A stretch of DNA of 31,587 bases from Clostridia bacterium (GCA_017620455.1 JAFZQK010000069.1:1-31587); one strand, 5' to 3'. Counted from the stretch's first letter, positions 14,507-22,016 are shown. Made by a program: numbers and translations. The notes: generated by a model from the sequence alone, not told the origin.

Positions 14507-15574
14507 ATGAAACGGATCGTACTGACCGGCGGAGGCACCGCGGGGCATGTGACGCCCCACCTGGCGCTGCTGCCGCATTTGCTCCGGGAAGGCTACGAAG
14601 TGCATTACATCGGCACGGAAAACGGCATCGAACGGGGCATGATCGAAAAGCTGGAGGGCGTTACCTACCACGCGGTGAAAAGCGGCAAGCTGCGCCGCTA
14701 TTTCGACTGGAAAAATTTTACCGATCCTTTCCGGGTGATCGCGGGGGCGTTCCAGGCCGGAAGGCTCATGGGCCGGCTGAAGCCCGACGTGTGCTTCTCC
14801 AAGGGCGGGTTCGTATCCGTGCCGGTGGTGATCGGCGCCTGGCTGCACCGGGTGCCGGTGGTGTGCCACGAAAGCGATCTGACCCCCGGATTGGCCAATA
14901 AGATCTGCAGCAAATTTGCCCGGCGGGTGGCCACCACCTTCCCGGAATGCGCCGAAGCGCTGGGAAAAAAGGCGGTGTGCACCGGCACGCCCATGCGTCC
15001 GGCGCTGTTTTCCGGCAGCCGGGAGAAGGGCCTTGCCCTGGCCGGGTTTTCGGGGGACAGGCCGGTGCTGATGATGGTGGGGGGCTCCTCCGGGGCGCAG
15101 AGCGTCAACAAGGCCCTGCGGGAAGCGCTGCCGAAGCTGCTGGAAAAAATGGACGTGCTGCACCTGACCGGCAAGGGCAATCTGGACGGGAGCCTGGCCG
15201 CCCTGCCGGGCTATAGGCAATTCGAGTTTCTTTCCGACGAGCTGCCGGATGCCATCGCCTGCGCGGATCTGATCCTTTCCCGGGCGGGGAGCAACGCCAT
15301 CTGCGAATTCCAGGCCCTGAAAAAGCCCATGCTGCTGGTGCCCTATCCCAAGGGGGCCAGCCGGGGCGACCAGATCCTCAACGCCGAATCCTTCCGCAAG
15401 CGCGGGCTGTGCCACGTGCTGCTCCAGGAAAACATGACGGCGGATTCCCTGTATGACGCGGTGCTGGAATTGCAGCGGGACCGGGAAAGCCTGATCCGGG
15501 CCCTGAAAAACGCGCCGCCCGCCGACGGAACGGACGCGGTGCTGGGGCTGATCCACGAGATCGAGAAGAAATAA
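14507..15574 (+). CDS. murG: UDP-N-acetylglucosamine--undecaprenyl-PP-MurNAc-pentapeptide GlcNAc transferase MurG
   Basis: MurG adds GlcNAc to lipid I to give lipid II on the cytoplasmic face of the membrane. The 355-residue GT28 protein has the N-terminal glycine loop TGGGTAGHVTPH (7-18). The acceptor-domain segment CFSKGGFVSVPV, HESDLTPGLAN, the C-domain loop MMVGGSSGAQSVN, and the UDP-GlcNAc site SRAGSNAICEFQALKKPMLLVPYP all follow. No key residue is missing. It stands alone with its own promoter, not in the usual mur/fts cell-division cluster. Downstream lies the hairpin-rich non-coding stretch. Confidence 0.96.
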   Translation: MKRIVLTGGGTAGHVTPHLALLPHLLREGYEVHYIGTENGIERGMIEKLEGVTYHAVKSGKLRRYFDWKNFTDPFRVIAGAFQAGRLMGRLKPDVCFSKGGFVSVPVVIGAWLHRVPVVCHESDLTPGLANKICSKFARRVATTFPECAEALGKKAVCTGTPMRPALFSGSREKGLALAGFSGDRPVLMMVGGSSGAQSVNKALREALPKLLEKMDVLHLTGKGNLDGSLAALPGYRQFEFLSDELPDAIACADLILSRAGSNAICEFQALKKPMLLVPYPKGASRGDQILNAESFRKRGLCHVLLQENMTADSLYDAVLELQRDRESLIRALKNAPPADGTDAVLGLIHEIEKK

Positions 15575-15597
15575 GGAACGCAGGGGCTTCCGCGGCC

Positions 15598-15634
15598 TCG
15601 CAGGGTGTTGAAAAAAATTTTCGCCACCCTGCGA
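15598..15634. repeat. Inverted repeat directly after murG
   Basis: TCGCAGGGTG pairs with CACCCTGCGA and continues inward through GAAAA / TTTTC with one mismatch and a wobble. No U-run follows, so it is not a standard terminator. The next stem, CGAAGGAAAGG / CCTTTCCTTCG (15632-15665), shares its last three bases. Confidence 0.75.
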
Positions 15635-15669
15635 AGGAAAGGCCGGAAAACCATCCTTTCCTTCGACGC

Positions 15670-15743
15670 ATCAATTTCTTGTAAAAATGGGTTTTCGCCC
15701 TTCAAGAAGGCCGAAAACCCTATTTTTATGACCAGAAATTGAT
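15670..15743. repeat. Long 74-bp hairpin
   Basis: The outer arms are ATCAATTTCT and AGAAATTGAT. The middle arms are TAAAAAT-GGGTTTTCG and CGAAAACCC-T-ATTTTTA (one bulged T). The innermost arms are CCTTC and GAAGG around an AA loop. It is AT-richer than its surroundings, which suggests an origin separate from the local sequence, such as a miniature mobile or REP-like unit. Confidence 0.75.
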
Positions 15744-15803
15744 AGAGGAAGCAACATTCTGTTGCTCCTCGGCGACGCACATGTCACCGCCTGCGGATTA
15801 CAA

Positions 15804-15825
15804 TCGAAGGGCTGCGGCCCTTCGA
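15804..15825. repeat. Perfect inverted repeat with alternative partner
   Basis: TCGAAGGGC and GCCCTTCGA form 9 pairs around TGCG. The segment GGGCTGCGG inside it can instead pair with CCGCAGCCC at 15863-15871, so two structures are mutually exclusive. Confidence 0.7.
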
Positions 15826-15880
15826 TGCATCCCGGGGGTTTTGTCGACTGCCTGAAAGGCCTCCGCAGCCCTTGCATCCC

Positions 15881-15916
15881 AGCGGGAGGGAAGATTTCTT
15901 TCCTCCTGCTTTTTTA
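15881..15916 (+). terminator. Rho-independent terminator inside the hairpin stretch
   Basis: AGCGGGAGGGAAG (15881-15893) pairs with CTTTCCTCCTGCT (15898-15910) with two G-U pairs, then TTTTTA. It ends a plus-strand transcript, either murG read-through or an unrecognised RNA. Confidence 0.7.
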
Positions 15917-15978
15917 TTTCAAGCGGCAGCGGGAATCGATCTTTGTTTCTGTTTCAGGCCTCATCCGCAGCGGCGGGT

Positions 15979-16022
15979 CCAGGGGGATCATCCCCCTGGT
16001 GGGGTGCGGGGCAAAGCCCCGC
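15979..16022. repeat. Double hairpin before the kinase gene
   Basis: CCAGGGGGA / TCCCCCTGG (15979-15999) and GCGGGGC / GCCCCGC (16006-16022) each have a 3-nt loop and are 6 bp apart. The pair looks like a common intergenic repeat of GC-rich Clostridia, though that is from memory. Confidence 0.65.
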
Positions 16023-16030
16023 GATCCGGA

Positions 16031-16059
16031 TTGCGTTTTTTTCCATTTGGTGGTATCCT
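16031..16059 (+). promoter_or_regulatory. Probable promoter of the kinase/esterase/ATP-grasp operon
   Basis: TTGCGT (16031-16036), a 17-bp spacer and TATCCT (16054-16059), with TGG just before the -10 (extended -10). It lies 32 bp before the start codon. Confidence 0.45.
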
Positions 16060-16091
16060 GTGGGACGGTACCCGGAAAGGAGGAAGCGGAA

Positions 16092-16640
16092 ATGAAGCTG
16101 GTGTTCATGATCGGCAGCGGCGCGGTGGGCAAAATGACGGTGGGCCAGGAGCTGATGAAGCTGACGGGCCTGCGGCTGTTTCACAATCACATGGCCATCG
16201 AGCCGGTGATCGAGGTGTTCGGCCGGTACGACGGGAAAGCCGTTGTGGATCTGCGGGAGGCCGTTTTCCGGAATTTCGCCGCCTCCGATCTGGAAGGCAT
16301 GATCTTTACCTATATGTGGGCCTTCGATCAGCAAGCGGACTGGGATTACGTGGAGCACGTGAAAAGCATTTTCGCGCCCTACGGCACCGAATTTTACTAT
16401 GTGGAGCTGGTGGCGCCCCTGGAAGTCCGCCTGCAGCGGAACCGGACGGAAAACCGGAGGAAGAACAAAGCCTCCAAGGCGAACGTGGAGGTTTCCGAAG
16501 CCCTGCTGCGGGGGGAGGAAAAATACCGCCTGGTGAGCCGGGAGGGGGAGATCCCCTTTGAAAACTACCTGCGCATCGACAACACCGATCTGTCCCCCCG
16601 GGCGGCGGCGGAACGGATCAAAGAGACGTTCGGCCTGTAA
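16092..16640 (+). CDS. Small P-loop ATPase/kinase-like protein, function unknown
   Basis: The 182-residue protein opens with a Walker A of the form GSGAVGKMT (8-16), with Met where most kinases have Ser or Thr followed by the usual Thr. It is followed by GLRLFHNHMAIEP. This GKMT...HNH pattern is a recognisable family of AAA/shikimate-kinase-like proteins of unknown substrate. A basic lid (QRNRTENRRKNKAS) fits a small-molecule or nucleotide kinase. The start was set at ATG 16092 because AAAGGAGG lies upstream. The open frame to the left runs through hairpins and is not coding. It is 12 bp from the esterase gene and its stop precedes that gene's GGAGG. Confidence 0.8.
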   Translation: MKLVFMIGSGAVGKMTVGQELMKLTGLRLFHNHMAIEPVIEVFGRYDGKAVVDLREAVFRNFAASDLEGMIFTYMWAFDQQADWDYVEHVKSIFAPYGTEFYYVELVAPLEVRLQRNRTENRRKNKASKANVEVSEALLRGEEKYRLVSREGEIPFENYLRIDNTDLSPRAAAERIKETFGL

Positions 16641-16652
16641 GGAGGCGGCGGC

Positions 16653-17420
16653 ATGATCGAAAAATGGGGGATCCCCGTAACGCCGGTGACGGGAAAAGCG
16701 CCCCGGACGGTGTATGTGTACCTTCCCCGGGCGGCGGAAAAACGCCCGAAAGCCCGCTTTCCGGTGCTCTATATGTTCGACGGGCACAACGTATTTTTCG
16801 ATCGGGACGCCACCTACGGCAAAGCCTGGGGCCTGGGGGAGTACCTGGACGAAACGGATACGCCGCTGATGGCCGTGGCGGTGGACTGCAACCACCGGCC
16901 GCCCCACGGCAGGCTCAGCGAGTATTCGCCCTTTCCCTTCGCGCTGCCGGGCGAAAAGAGGATCGTGGGCCGGGGAAAGAAATTCATGGACTGGCTGACG
17001 GGGACGCTCAAGCCCCTGATCGACCAAAAATACCCCACGCTGCCGGACCGGGGGCATACTTTCATCGCCGGCAGCAGCATGGGGGGACTCATGAGCCTGT
17101 ACGCCCTGACAAAGTACAACGCGGTGTTCAGCCGGGCGGCGGCGCTGTCGCCCTCCCTGTGGGCGGGGGACGGAAGAATGACGGAGATCATCCGCCGGGC
17201 GGCCTTCGATCCGGACACGGCGGCGTATCTGGATTACGGCACCGTGGAAATGGAAAACCATGCGGACATGCAGCGGTATTTCTGGGACGCGGCGGCTGCC
17301 CTGGCGGAAAAGGGCCTGGGCGTGACCGCGCGCACCGTGGCGGGGGGCAGACACTGCGAGGCCGACTGGCAGAAGCGCCTGCCCGCGTTCGTTCCCTTCC
17401 TGCTTGGGCAGGATCAGTAA
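16653..17420 (+). CDS. Esterase family alpha/beta hydrolase (esterase D / enterochelin-esterase fold)
   Basis: The 255-residue soluble protein has the fold of the putative esterase family: RTVYVYLPRA, VLYMFDGHNVFFD (39-51), nucleophile elbow GSSMGG (140-145, Ser142), and a C-terminal His in AGGRHCEADW (His234). The acid residue is not obvious to me. There is no signal peptide, so it acts in the cytoplasm. Relatives cleave esters of siderophores, formylglutathione or acyl sugars; the substrate here is unknown. It is coupled by a 12-bp gap to the kinase gene and is followed after 18 bp by the ATP-grasp gene. That hints at making and unmaking of one carboxylate conjugate, which is inference. Confidence 0.85.
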   Translation: MIEKWGIPVTPVTGKAPRTVYVYLPRAAEKRPKARFPVLYMFDGHNVFFDRDATYGKAWGLGEYLDETDTPLMAVAVDCNHRPPHGRLSEYSPFPFALPGEKRIVGRGKKFMDWLTGTLKPLIDQKYPTLPDRGHTFIAGSSMGGLMSLYALTKYNAVFSRAAALSPSLWAGDGRMTEIIRRAAFDPDTAAYLDYGTVEMENHADMQRYFWDAAAALAEKGLGVTARTVAGGRHCEADWQKRLPAFVPFLLGQDQ

Positions 17421-17438
17421 TGCGAAAGGATGATGCAA

Positions 17439-18623
17439 ATGCGCAATTTCATTTTCATTTCCCCCAATTTCCCCGAAAACTACTGGAAGTTCTGCCGGGA
17501 GCTGAAAAACAACGGGCTCCGGGTGCTGGGCATCGGGGATTCGCCCTGGGAAGGGCTGCTGCCGGAACTGCGGGACAGCCTGCACGAATACTATAAGGTA
17601 TCCAATCTGGAAAACTACGACGAGGTATACCGGGCGGTGGCGTTTTTCATCAGCAAATACGGCCGCATCGACTGGCTGGAAAGCAACAACGAATACTGGC
17701 TGGAGCGGGACGCCATGCTGCGGGTGGATTTTCACATCGAAAGCGGCTGGCAGGTGAACGATCTGAAAAAGATCAAGTACAAGAGCGCCATGAAGGAATA
17801 CTACCGCCGGGCGGGGATCAAAACGGCCCGGTACCACATCGTGGACGATTACGAGGGCTGCATGGCCTTCATCCGGGAGGTATCCTTCCCCGTGATCGTA
17901 AAGCCCGACAACGGGGTGGGGGCCTCCGATACCCACAGGCTGGACGATGAAAAGGATCTGTGGCGCTTCCTGAACGAAAAGAACCCCGGCATCCCCTACA
18001 TCATGGAGGAGTTCGTCACCGCCGAGGTGAACAGCTACGACGCCGTGATCGACTCCAACGGCAATCCCATCTTCGAAACCGGCAACGTGACGCCCCGGTC
18101 CATCATGGACACGGTGAACAACAGCGACGATTCCATTTATTATATCGTCAGGGACCTGGCCGACGATGTGCGCGCCGCGGGCCGGGCGGCGGTGAAGAGC
18201 TTCGGGGTGCGCAGCCGGTTCGTGCATTTTGAGTTCTTCCGCCTGACGGAGGATCAGCCCATGGGAAAGAAGGGCGAGGTGGTGGCGCTGGAGGTGAACA
18301 TGCGCCCCTGCGGCGGCTTCTCCCCGGATATGATGAACTATGCCAACAGCACCGACGTGTACAAGATCTGGGCGGACATGATCGCCTTTGACCGCACCGC
18401 GAAGCCCCAGGGCCGGCATGCCTTCTGCGCCTTCGCCGGGCGGCGGGACGGCCGGCCGCATCAGATGAGCCACGAGGAGCTGGCCGGGAAATACGGCGTG
18501 AATATGCGCATGATGGGCCGCATCCCTGCGGCGCTTTCCGGCGCCATGGGCAACCAGATGTATATCGCCCTGTTCGATACCCGGGAAGAAATGGACGCGT
18601 TTTACCGCGATGTGACGCGCTGA
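17439..18623 (+). CDS. ATP-grasp domain protein, putative carboxylate-amine/thiol ligase
   Basis: The 394-residue protein has an N-terminal Rossmann-like pre-ATP-grasp domain (FIFISPNFPENYWKFCREL, about 4-22). The ATP-grasp core carries PVIVKPDNGVGASDTHRL (about 146-163), YIMEEFV and the metal-binding EVNMRPCGGFSPDMMNY. ATP-grasp ligases join a carboxylate to an amine or thiol through an acyl phosphate. The acceptor cannot be predicted. Three in-frame ATGs lie at 17430, 17433 and 17439. The last was chosen because it is 8 nt from AAAGGA, while the first two overlap that site. The operon ends at the terminator 18634-18663. Confidence 0.86.
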   Translation: MRNFIFISPNFPENYWKFCRELKNNGLRVLGIGDSPWEGLLPELRDSLHEYYKVSNLENYDEVYRAVAFFISKYGRIDWLESNNEYWLERDAMLRVDFHIESGWQVNDLKKIKYKSAMKEYYRRAGIKTARYHIVDDYEGCMAFIREVSFPVIVKPDNGVGASDTHRLDDEKDLWRFLNEKNPGIPYIMEEFVTAEVNSYDAVIDSNGNPIFETGNVTPRSIMDTVNNSDDSIYYIVRDLADDVRAAGRAAVKSFGVRSRFVHFEFFRLTEDQPMGKKGEVVALEVNMRPCGGFSPDMMNYANSTDVYKIWADMIAFDRTAKPQGRHAFCAFAGRRDGRPHQMSHEELAGKYGVNMRMMGRIPAALSGAMGNQMYIALFDTREEMDAFYRDVTR

Positions 18624-18633
18624 GAAGAGAAAC

Positions 18634-18663
18634 AAAAAAGCCGCTTGAATTGCGGCTTTTTTT
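18634..18663. terminator. Bidirectional Rho-independent terminator
   Basis: AAAAAAGCCGC and GCGGCTTTTTTT flank a 7-nt loop. The run of A on the left and T on the right serves the ATP-grasp operon (plus) and the mrp gene (minus), which converge here. Confidence 0.9.
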
Positions 18664-18680
18664 GATAACGGTTTTTTCCG

Positions 18681-19502
18681 TTATTTCAGGATCTCCCGGA
18701 TAGCGCCGTCCATCCAGTCGCCCTCGAAGAGCTCAATGAGCCCTTGGTCGCAGGCGGCGGCCAGCTTCCCGTTGATGGGCAGCCGGGCCAGCACCTTGGT
18801 ATTGAAGCGGCCGGCGATCTCCTCCGCGTGGCTTTCGCCGAACACCGGGACGTGCTTTCCGCAGTCCGGGCAGAGGGCGTAGCTCATGTTTTCGATGAGG
18901 CCCTTCACGGGCACGTTCATCATGCCGGCCATGTTCATGGCCTTTTCCACGATCATACCCACCAGCGCCTGGGGGGTGGTCACCACCACGGCGGCGTCCA
19001 CGGGGATGGACTGGAACACGGTCAGGGGCACGTCGCCGGTTCCCGGGGGCATGTCGATGAACATCACGTCCAGATCGCCCCAGAGCACGTCGGTCCAGAA
19101 CTGCTTGACGGTGCCGGCGATGACGGGGCCGCGCCAGACCACCGGATCGGTTTCCTCCTCCAGGAGCAGGTTGACGCTCATCATTTTGATGCCCGTTTTG
19201 CTGACCACGGGCAGGATGCCCTCGCTGTTGCCCATGGCCTTTTCCTGGATGCCGAAGGCCTTGGGGATGGATGGGCCGGTGACGTCGGCGTCCAGCACGG
19301 CGGTTTTATAGCCCGCCCGCTGAGCCAGCACGGCCAGCATGGCCGTCACCATGGATTTGCCCACGCCGCCCTTGCCGCTCATCACGGCGACGACCTTTTT
19401 GATGTTCGTGCCCGCGTGGGGCTTTTCCAGCAGACTCTGTTTTTCCTTGCTGGGGCAGTTCAGGCTGCAGCTGGAGCAGTCATGGGTGCATTCTTCGCTC
19501 AC
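18681..19502 (-). CDS. mrp: Mrp/NBP35 family iron-sulfur cluster carrier ATPase (ApbC-like)
   Basis: This 273-residue P-loop ATPase binds and delivers 4Fe-4S clusters. An N-terminal cysteine cluster (C5, C9, C12, C16 in CTHDCSSCSLNC) resembles the NBP35 ferredoxin-like motif. The deviant Walker A SGKGGVGKS is at 42-50. LDADVTGPSIPKAFG, FIDMPPGTGDVPLT and the bridging CxxC of ALCPDCGK follow. The start is taken as GTG 19502 (MSEECTHDC) because AAAAGGAGA lies 6-9 nt upstream; the ATG at 19523 would put that site inside the gene. It lies downstream of htpG on the same strand with 188 bp between, including hairpin repeat C. No promoter stands out in that gap. Confidence 0.93.
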   Translation of the reverse strand: MSEECTHDCSSCSLNCPSKEKQSLLEKPHAGTNIKKVVAVMSGKGGVGKSMVTAMLAVLAQRAGYKTAVLDADVTGPSIPKAFGIQEKAMGNSEGILPVVSKTGIKMMSVNLLLEEETDPVVWRGPVIAGTVKQFWTDVLWGDLDVMFIDMPPGTGDVPLTVFQSIPVDAAVVVTTPQALVGMIVEKAMNMAGMMNVPVKGLIENMSYALCPDCGKHVPVFGESHAEEIAGRFNTKVLARLPINGKLAAACDQGLIELFEGDWMDGAIREILK

Positions 19503-19621
19503 TTTGTTCTCTCCTTTTGGCAAGATTGACGGTGCGTTGATGATACGCGGGCGGCTGACAGCCGCGCCGGCGTAAGACGAGGCGCATCACGCGGAAGCTG
19601 TCCCTTTGTCCGGAAGGGGTT

Positions 19622-19672
19622 TTCGGAGGGGGCGCGGGGGAACCGCTTTTGACGCGGAAACGGTTCCCCGCC
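19622..19672. repeat. Intergenic hairpin repeat, copy C
   Basis: The flank TTTCGGAGGGGGCG is followed by GGGGAACCG (19637-19645) and CGGTTCCCC (19661-19669). Same orientation as copy B, with a less perfect middle. It sits between htpG and mrp. There is no U-run. Confidence 0.7.
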
Positions 19673-19690
19673 CATTCTCCCATTTTAATC

Positions 19691-21550
19691 TTACGCCTTT
19701 TCCGCCAGCTTTGCAATCAGCTCGTTGCTGCGGGCGATGAATTCCTTCAGGTCGGCGGCTTCCAGGGGCCGGGAGGAAAGCCGGGCCACGTCGAAGAGCT
19801 GTTTGCACAGCAGCCTGGCGGTGTCCTCGTCCTCCATGGCGGCCAGGGCGCGGACGGTGGGGCAGAGGCGGTTGAGGATCAGGGTGTACTTGCTGGGGAA
19901 ATCGAAGGCCTGGCCGTACACGGCGCTCATTTCCTTGTAGCGGCGGATCTGCTCGTCCTCGGTGAGCATCACGGGCAGGGCGCGGTCGCTGAGGGCCTCG
20001 ATCTTCACGGCGAGTTCCTGATTTTCCAGGGAGTTCCGGAACAGCTTTTCCATCTGGGCCTGGTCGATGTCCTTGCCTTCGTCGCTTTCCTCGGTGAGGC
20101 CGCTGACGTCCGCGTCCACCCGGACAAACTGCACGCCCTTTTCCCCGCCGCCGAACTCCATGAAGCTCATGAAGTTCATGTCGATCAGGGTGTCCATCAC
20201 GGCCACGTCGATGCCCTTGTCGGTATAGAGGGCCACGGCGGCCGCCTGGCGGCTGGCCTCGGTGGTGTAATAGACCTTTTTATCGGCCTTGCCCTCGTTG
20301 CGGGAGGCGTATTCCTCCAGCGTCAGGTATTCGCCGGCGGTGGTTTTGAGCAGCAGGCTGCCCTTCACCATGTCGAAGAACTTGGCGTCCCGGACGCAGC
20401 CGTATTTCACGAAGGGGTGAATATCGTCCCAATAGGTTTCATATTGCTTGCGCTCGGTGCTGAACAGGCCGTTGAGCTTGTCCGCCACCTTCTTGGTGAT
20501 GTGGGCGGAGAGCTTCTTCACGTACCCGTCGTTCTGCAGGAAGGACCGGGAAACGTTCAGGGGCAGGTCCGGGCAGTCGATGACGCCCTTGAGGAGCATC
20601 AGGAACTCGGGGATCACTTCCTTGATGTTGTCCGCCACGAACACCTGGCGGTTGAACAGCTTGATTTCCCCTTCCTGGCCGCCGAAATCCTTCTTGATCC
20701 GGGGGAAATAGAGGATGCCCTTGAGGTTGAAGGGGTAATCCACGTTCAGATGCACCCAGAACAGGGGCTCCTCAAAGGTGTGGAACAGCTTGCGGTAGGT
20801 TTCCTTGTATTCTTCCTCGGTGCAGTCCTTGGGGGCCTTGAGCCAGAGGGGATGGGTGTCGTTCAGGGGCTTGGCCGCCTTCGCCTTTTCCTCCTCCTCG
20901 GTGCCGGTGGCCTCGCCGTCCTCCTTGGGGGGCTTTTCCTCGCCCAGGTCTTCCAGGTAGATGGGCACGCTCATGTACCCGCAGTACCTGTCCAGCACCT
21001 CCCGCACCCGGTAGCCGTCCAGGAATTCCTTTTCTTCGTCCATGATGTGCAGCACCACGGTGGTGCCGCGCTGGGCGCGGCCGCCGTCGTGCATGGAGAA
21101 GGCCATCCCGTCCTCGCTTTCCCAGATGACGGGGGCGGCGCCCTCCTGGCAGGACAGGGTGTCGATGGTCACCTTGTCGGCGGCCATGAAGGCGGAATAG
21201 AAGCCCAGGCCGAAATGGCCGATGATGCCGCCCTTGTCCTCGCCGGTATAATTCTTGAGGAATTCCTCGGCGCTGGAAAAGGCCACCTGGTTGATATATT
21301 TTTCCACTTCCTCAGCGGTCATGCCGATGCCGTTGTCGGTGAAGCGAAGCTCGCCCGCTTCCTTGTCCACGGTGACGGTGACGCGCAGGTCCTCGTCCGT
21401 TTCGCCCTTGAGCATTTTATACTTGGTGATGGCGTCGCAGCCGTTGCTGACCATCTCGCGGATGAAAATGTCCTTGTCGGAATACAGCCAGCGCTTGATC
21501 ACCGGCATGATGTTTTGGGCATGGATGGAAATATTGCCCTTGGTTTCCAT
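19691..21550 (-). CDS. htpG: Molecular chaperone HtpG (Hsp90)
   Basis: This is the bacterial Hsp90, a dimeric ATP-dependent chaperone in the cytoplasm. The 619 residues cover the N-terminal GHKL ATPase (IREMVSNGCDAITK with the ATP-contacting Glu/Asn region; TDNGIGMT; GGIIGHFGLGFYSAFM lid), the middle domain (RQVFVADNIKE, SRSFLQND) and the C-terminal dimerisation domain. Start at ATG 21550 follows AGGAGG. A CIRCE operator and a sigma-A promoter lie upstream, so control by HrcA is expected. No hrcA, groEL or dnaK is in the window. Confidence 0.97.
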   Translation of the reverse strand: METKGNISIHAQNIMPVIKRWLYSDKDIFIREMVSNGCDAITKYKMLKGETDEDLRVTVTVDKEAGELRFTDNGIGMTAEEVEKYINQVAFSSAEEFLKNYTGEDKGGIIGHFGLGFYSAFMAADKVTIDTLSCQEGAAPVIWESEDGMAFSMHDGGRAQRGTTVVLHIMDEEKEFLDGYRVREVLDRYCGYMSVPIYLEDLGEEKPPKEDGEATGTEEEEKAKAAKPLNDTHPLWLKAPKDCTEEEYKETYRKLFHTFEEPLFWVHLNVDYPFNLKGILYFPRIKKDFGGQEGEIKLFNRQVFVADNIKEVIPEFLMLLKGVIDCPDLPLNVSRSFLQNDGYVKKLSAHITKKVADKLNGLFSTERKQYETYWDDIHPFVKYGCVRDAKFFDMVKGSLLLKTTAGEYLTLEEYASRNEGKADKKVYYTTEASRQAAAVALYTDKGIDVAVMDTLIDMNFMSFMEFGGGEKGVQFVRVDADVSGLTEESDEGKDIDQAQMEKLFRNSLENQELAVKIEALSDRALPVMLTEDEQIRRYKEMSAVYGQAFDFPSKYTLILNRLCPTVRALAAMEDEDTARLLCKQLFDVARLSSRPLEAADLKEFIARSNELIAKLAEKA

Positions 21551-21610
21551 GGTGTGTCTGCCTCCTGTTTTCTCGTGGTCCGGCGGGACGCGCCCGCCCC
21601 GCCGGATGCT

Positions 21611-21639
21611 ATTATAGCATGCGGCGGGAGAAAATGCAA
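21611..21639 (-). promoter_or_regulatory. Sigma-A promoter of htpG
   Basis: Minus-strand TTGCAT (21639-21634), a 17-bp spacer and TATAAT (21616-21611) preceded by TGC (extended -10). The leader is about 55 nt. The -10 sits in a small palindrome, ATGCTAT/ATAGCAT. Confidence 0.7.
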
Positions 21640-21646
21640 CAGAAAA

Positions 21647-21673
21647 TTAGCACTCAGCGAAAAAGAGTGCTAA
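21647..21673 (-). promoter_or_regulatory. CIRCE operator (HrcA binding site)
   Basis: TTAGCACTC, nine bases, GAGTGCTAA: a perfect match to the CIRCE consensus. It ends 7 bp upstream of the htpG -35, where a bound repressor would block polymerase. Confidence 0.95.
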
Positions 21674-21968
21674 CAAAAATCCGAGGGACAGCAGCCTCGG
21701 GCCGGCAGCGTATGATTATGCACCGCAATACATAATTTTTGACCTATCAGTGACACAAAAATGACACAATGACGCAATAAGATGTAATTGTCCTTTTATG
21801 CCAAGGCGTTCGCAGGCGCTGCGTTGACGGCTGCCCCCTCGGCCAGGACGCCGCCTGCGGCTTTATTTTATCCTTGGAAGCCTGCTGCGCCCCTCGCGGC
21901 AGGTTTTCTTTTTGCGATCATTTCCCGCTGCATGTTTATTCCGGCGGGGCCCGCTTCCATTGAATCCG
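21674..21968. other. Non-coding region between htpG and uxaC, with a possible small plus-strand RNA
   Basis: I see no gene. On the plus strand two structured elements follow each other: CGCAGGCG / CGCCTGCG (21811-21818 with 21852-21859) and a terminator-like hairpin, CCTGCTGCG / CGCGGCAGG then TTTTCTTTTT (21881-21913). No plus-strand gene precedes this terminator. Upstream are repeats of TGACACAA (about 21751-21776). On the minus strand CCGAGG / CCTCGG with ATTTTTG (21675-21700) could be a weak terminator before CIRCE. Confidence 0.4.
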
Positions 21969-22005
21969 AAAAAAACAGGCCGCGGGGCGAAAGCCCGGCG
22001 GCCTG
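21969..22005 (-). terminator. Rho-independent terminator of uxaC
   Basis: Minus-strand CAGGCCGC pairs with GCGGCCTG around a GC-rich, partly paired loop, followed by seven T (21975-21969). It lies 12 bp past the uxaC stop. Confidence 0.92.
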
Positions 22006-22016
22006 CCGTATCTGGC

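Larger units (their letters stand above)
15575..16091 (+). other. 517-bp non-coding stretch packed with hairpins
   Basis: I see no gene here. At least eight inverted repeats follow one another: 15598-15634, 15632-15665, 15670-15743, 15745-15770, 15804-15825, 15881-15910, 15979-15999 and 16006-16022. One has a U-run (terminator, 15881-15916). GGGCTGCGG (15809-15817) can also pair with CCGCAGCCC (15863-15871), competing with the local stem at 15804-15825. GCATCCC occurs twice as a direct repeat. The end holds the promoter and ribosome site of the kinase gene at 16092. Confidence 0.75.

Noticed and set aside
15762..16091. Long N-terminal extension of the P-loop kinase
   Set aside because: The added 110 codons run through the hairpins and terminator, lack family similarity, and sit upstream of the strong AAAGGAGG that serves ATG 16092.
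15954..18635. Minus-strand open frame of 893 codons
   Set aside because: It is antisense to the kinase, esterase and ATP-grasp genes, all of which have clear families and ribosome sites. A similar 743-codon frame (8917-11148) opposes the vanW pair.
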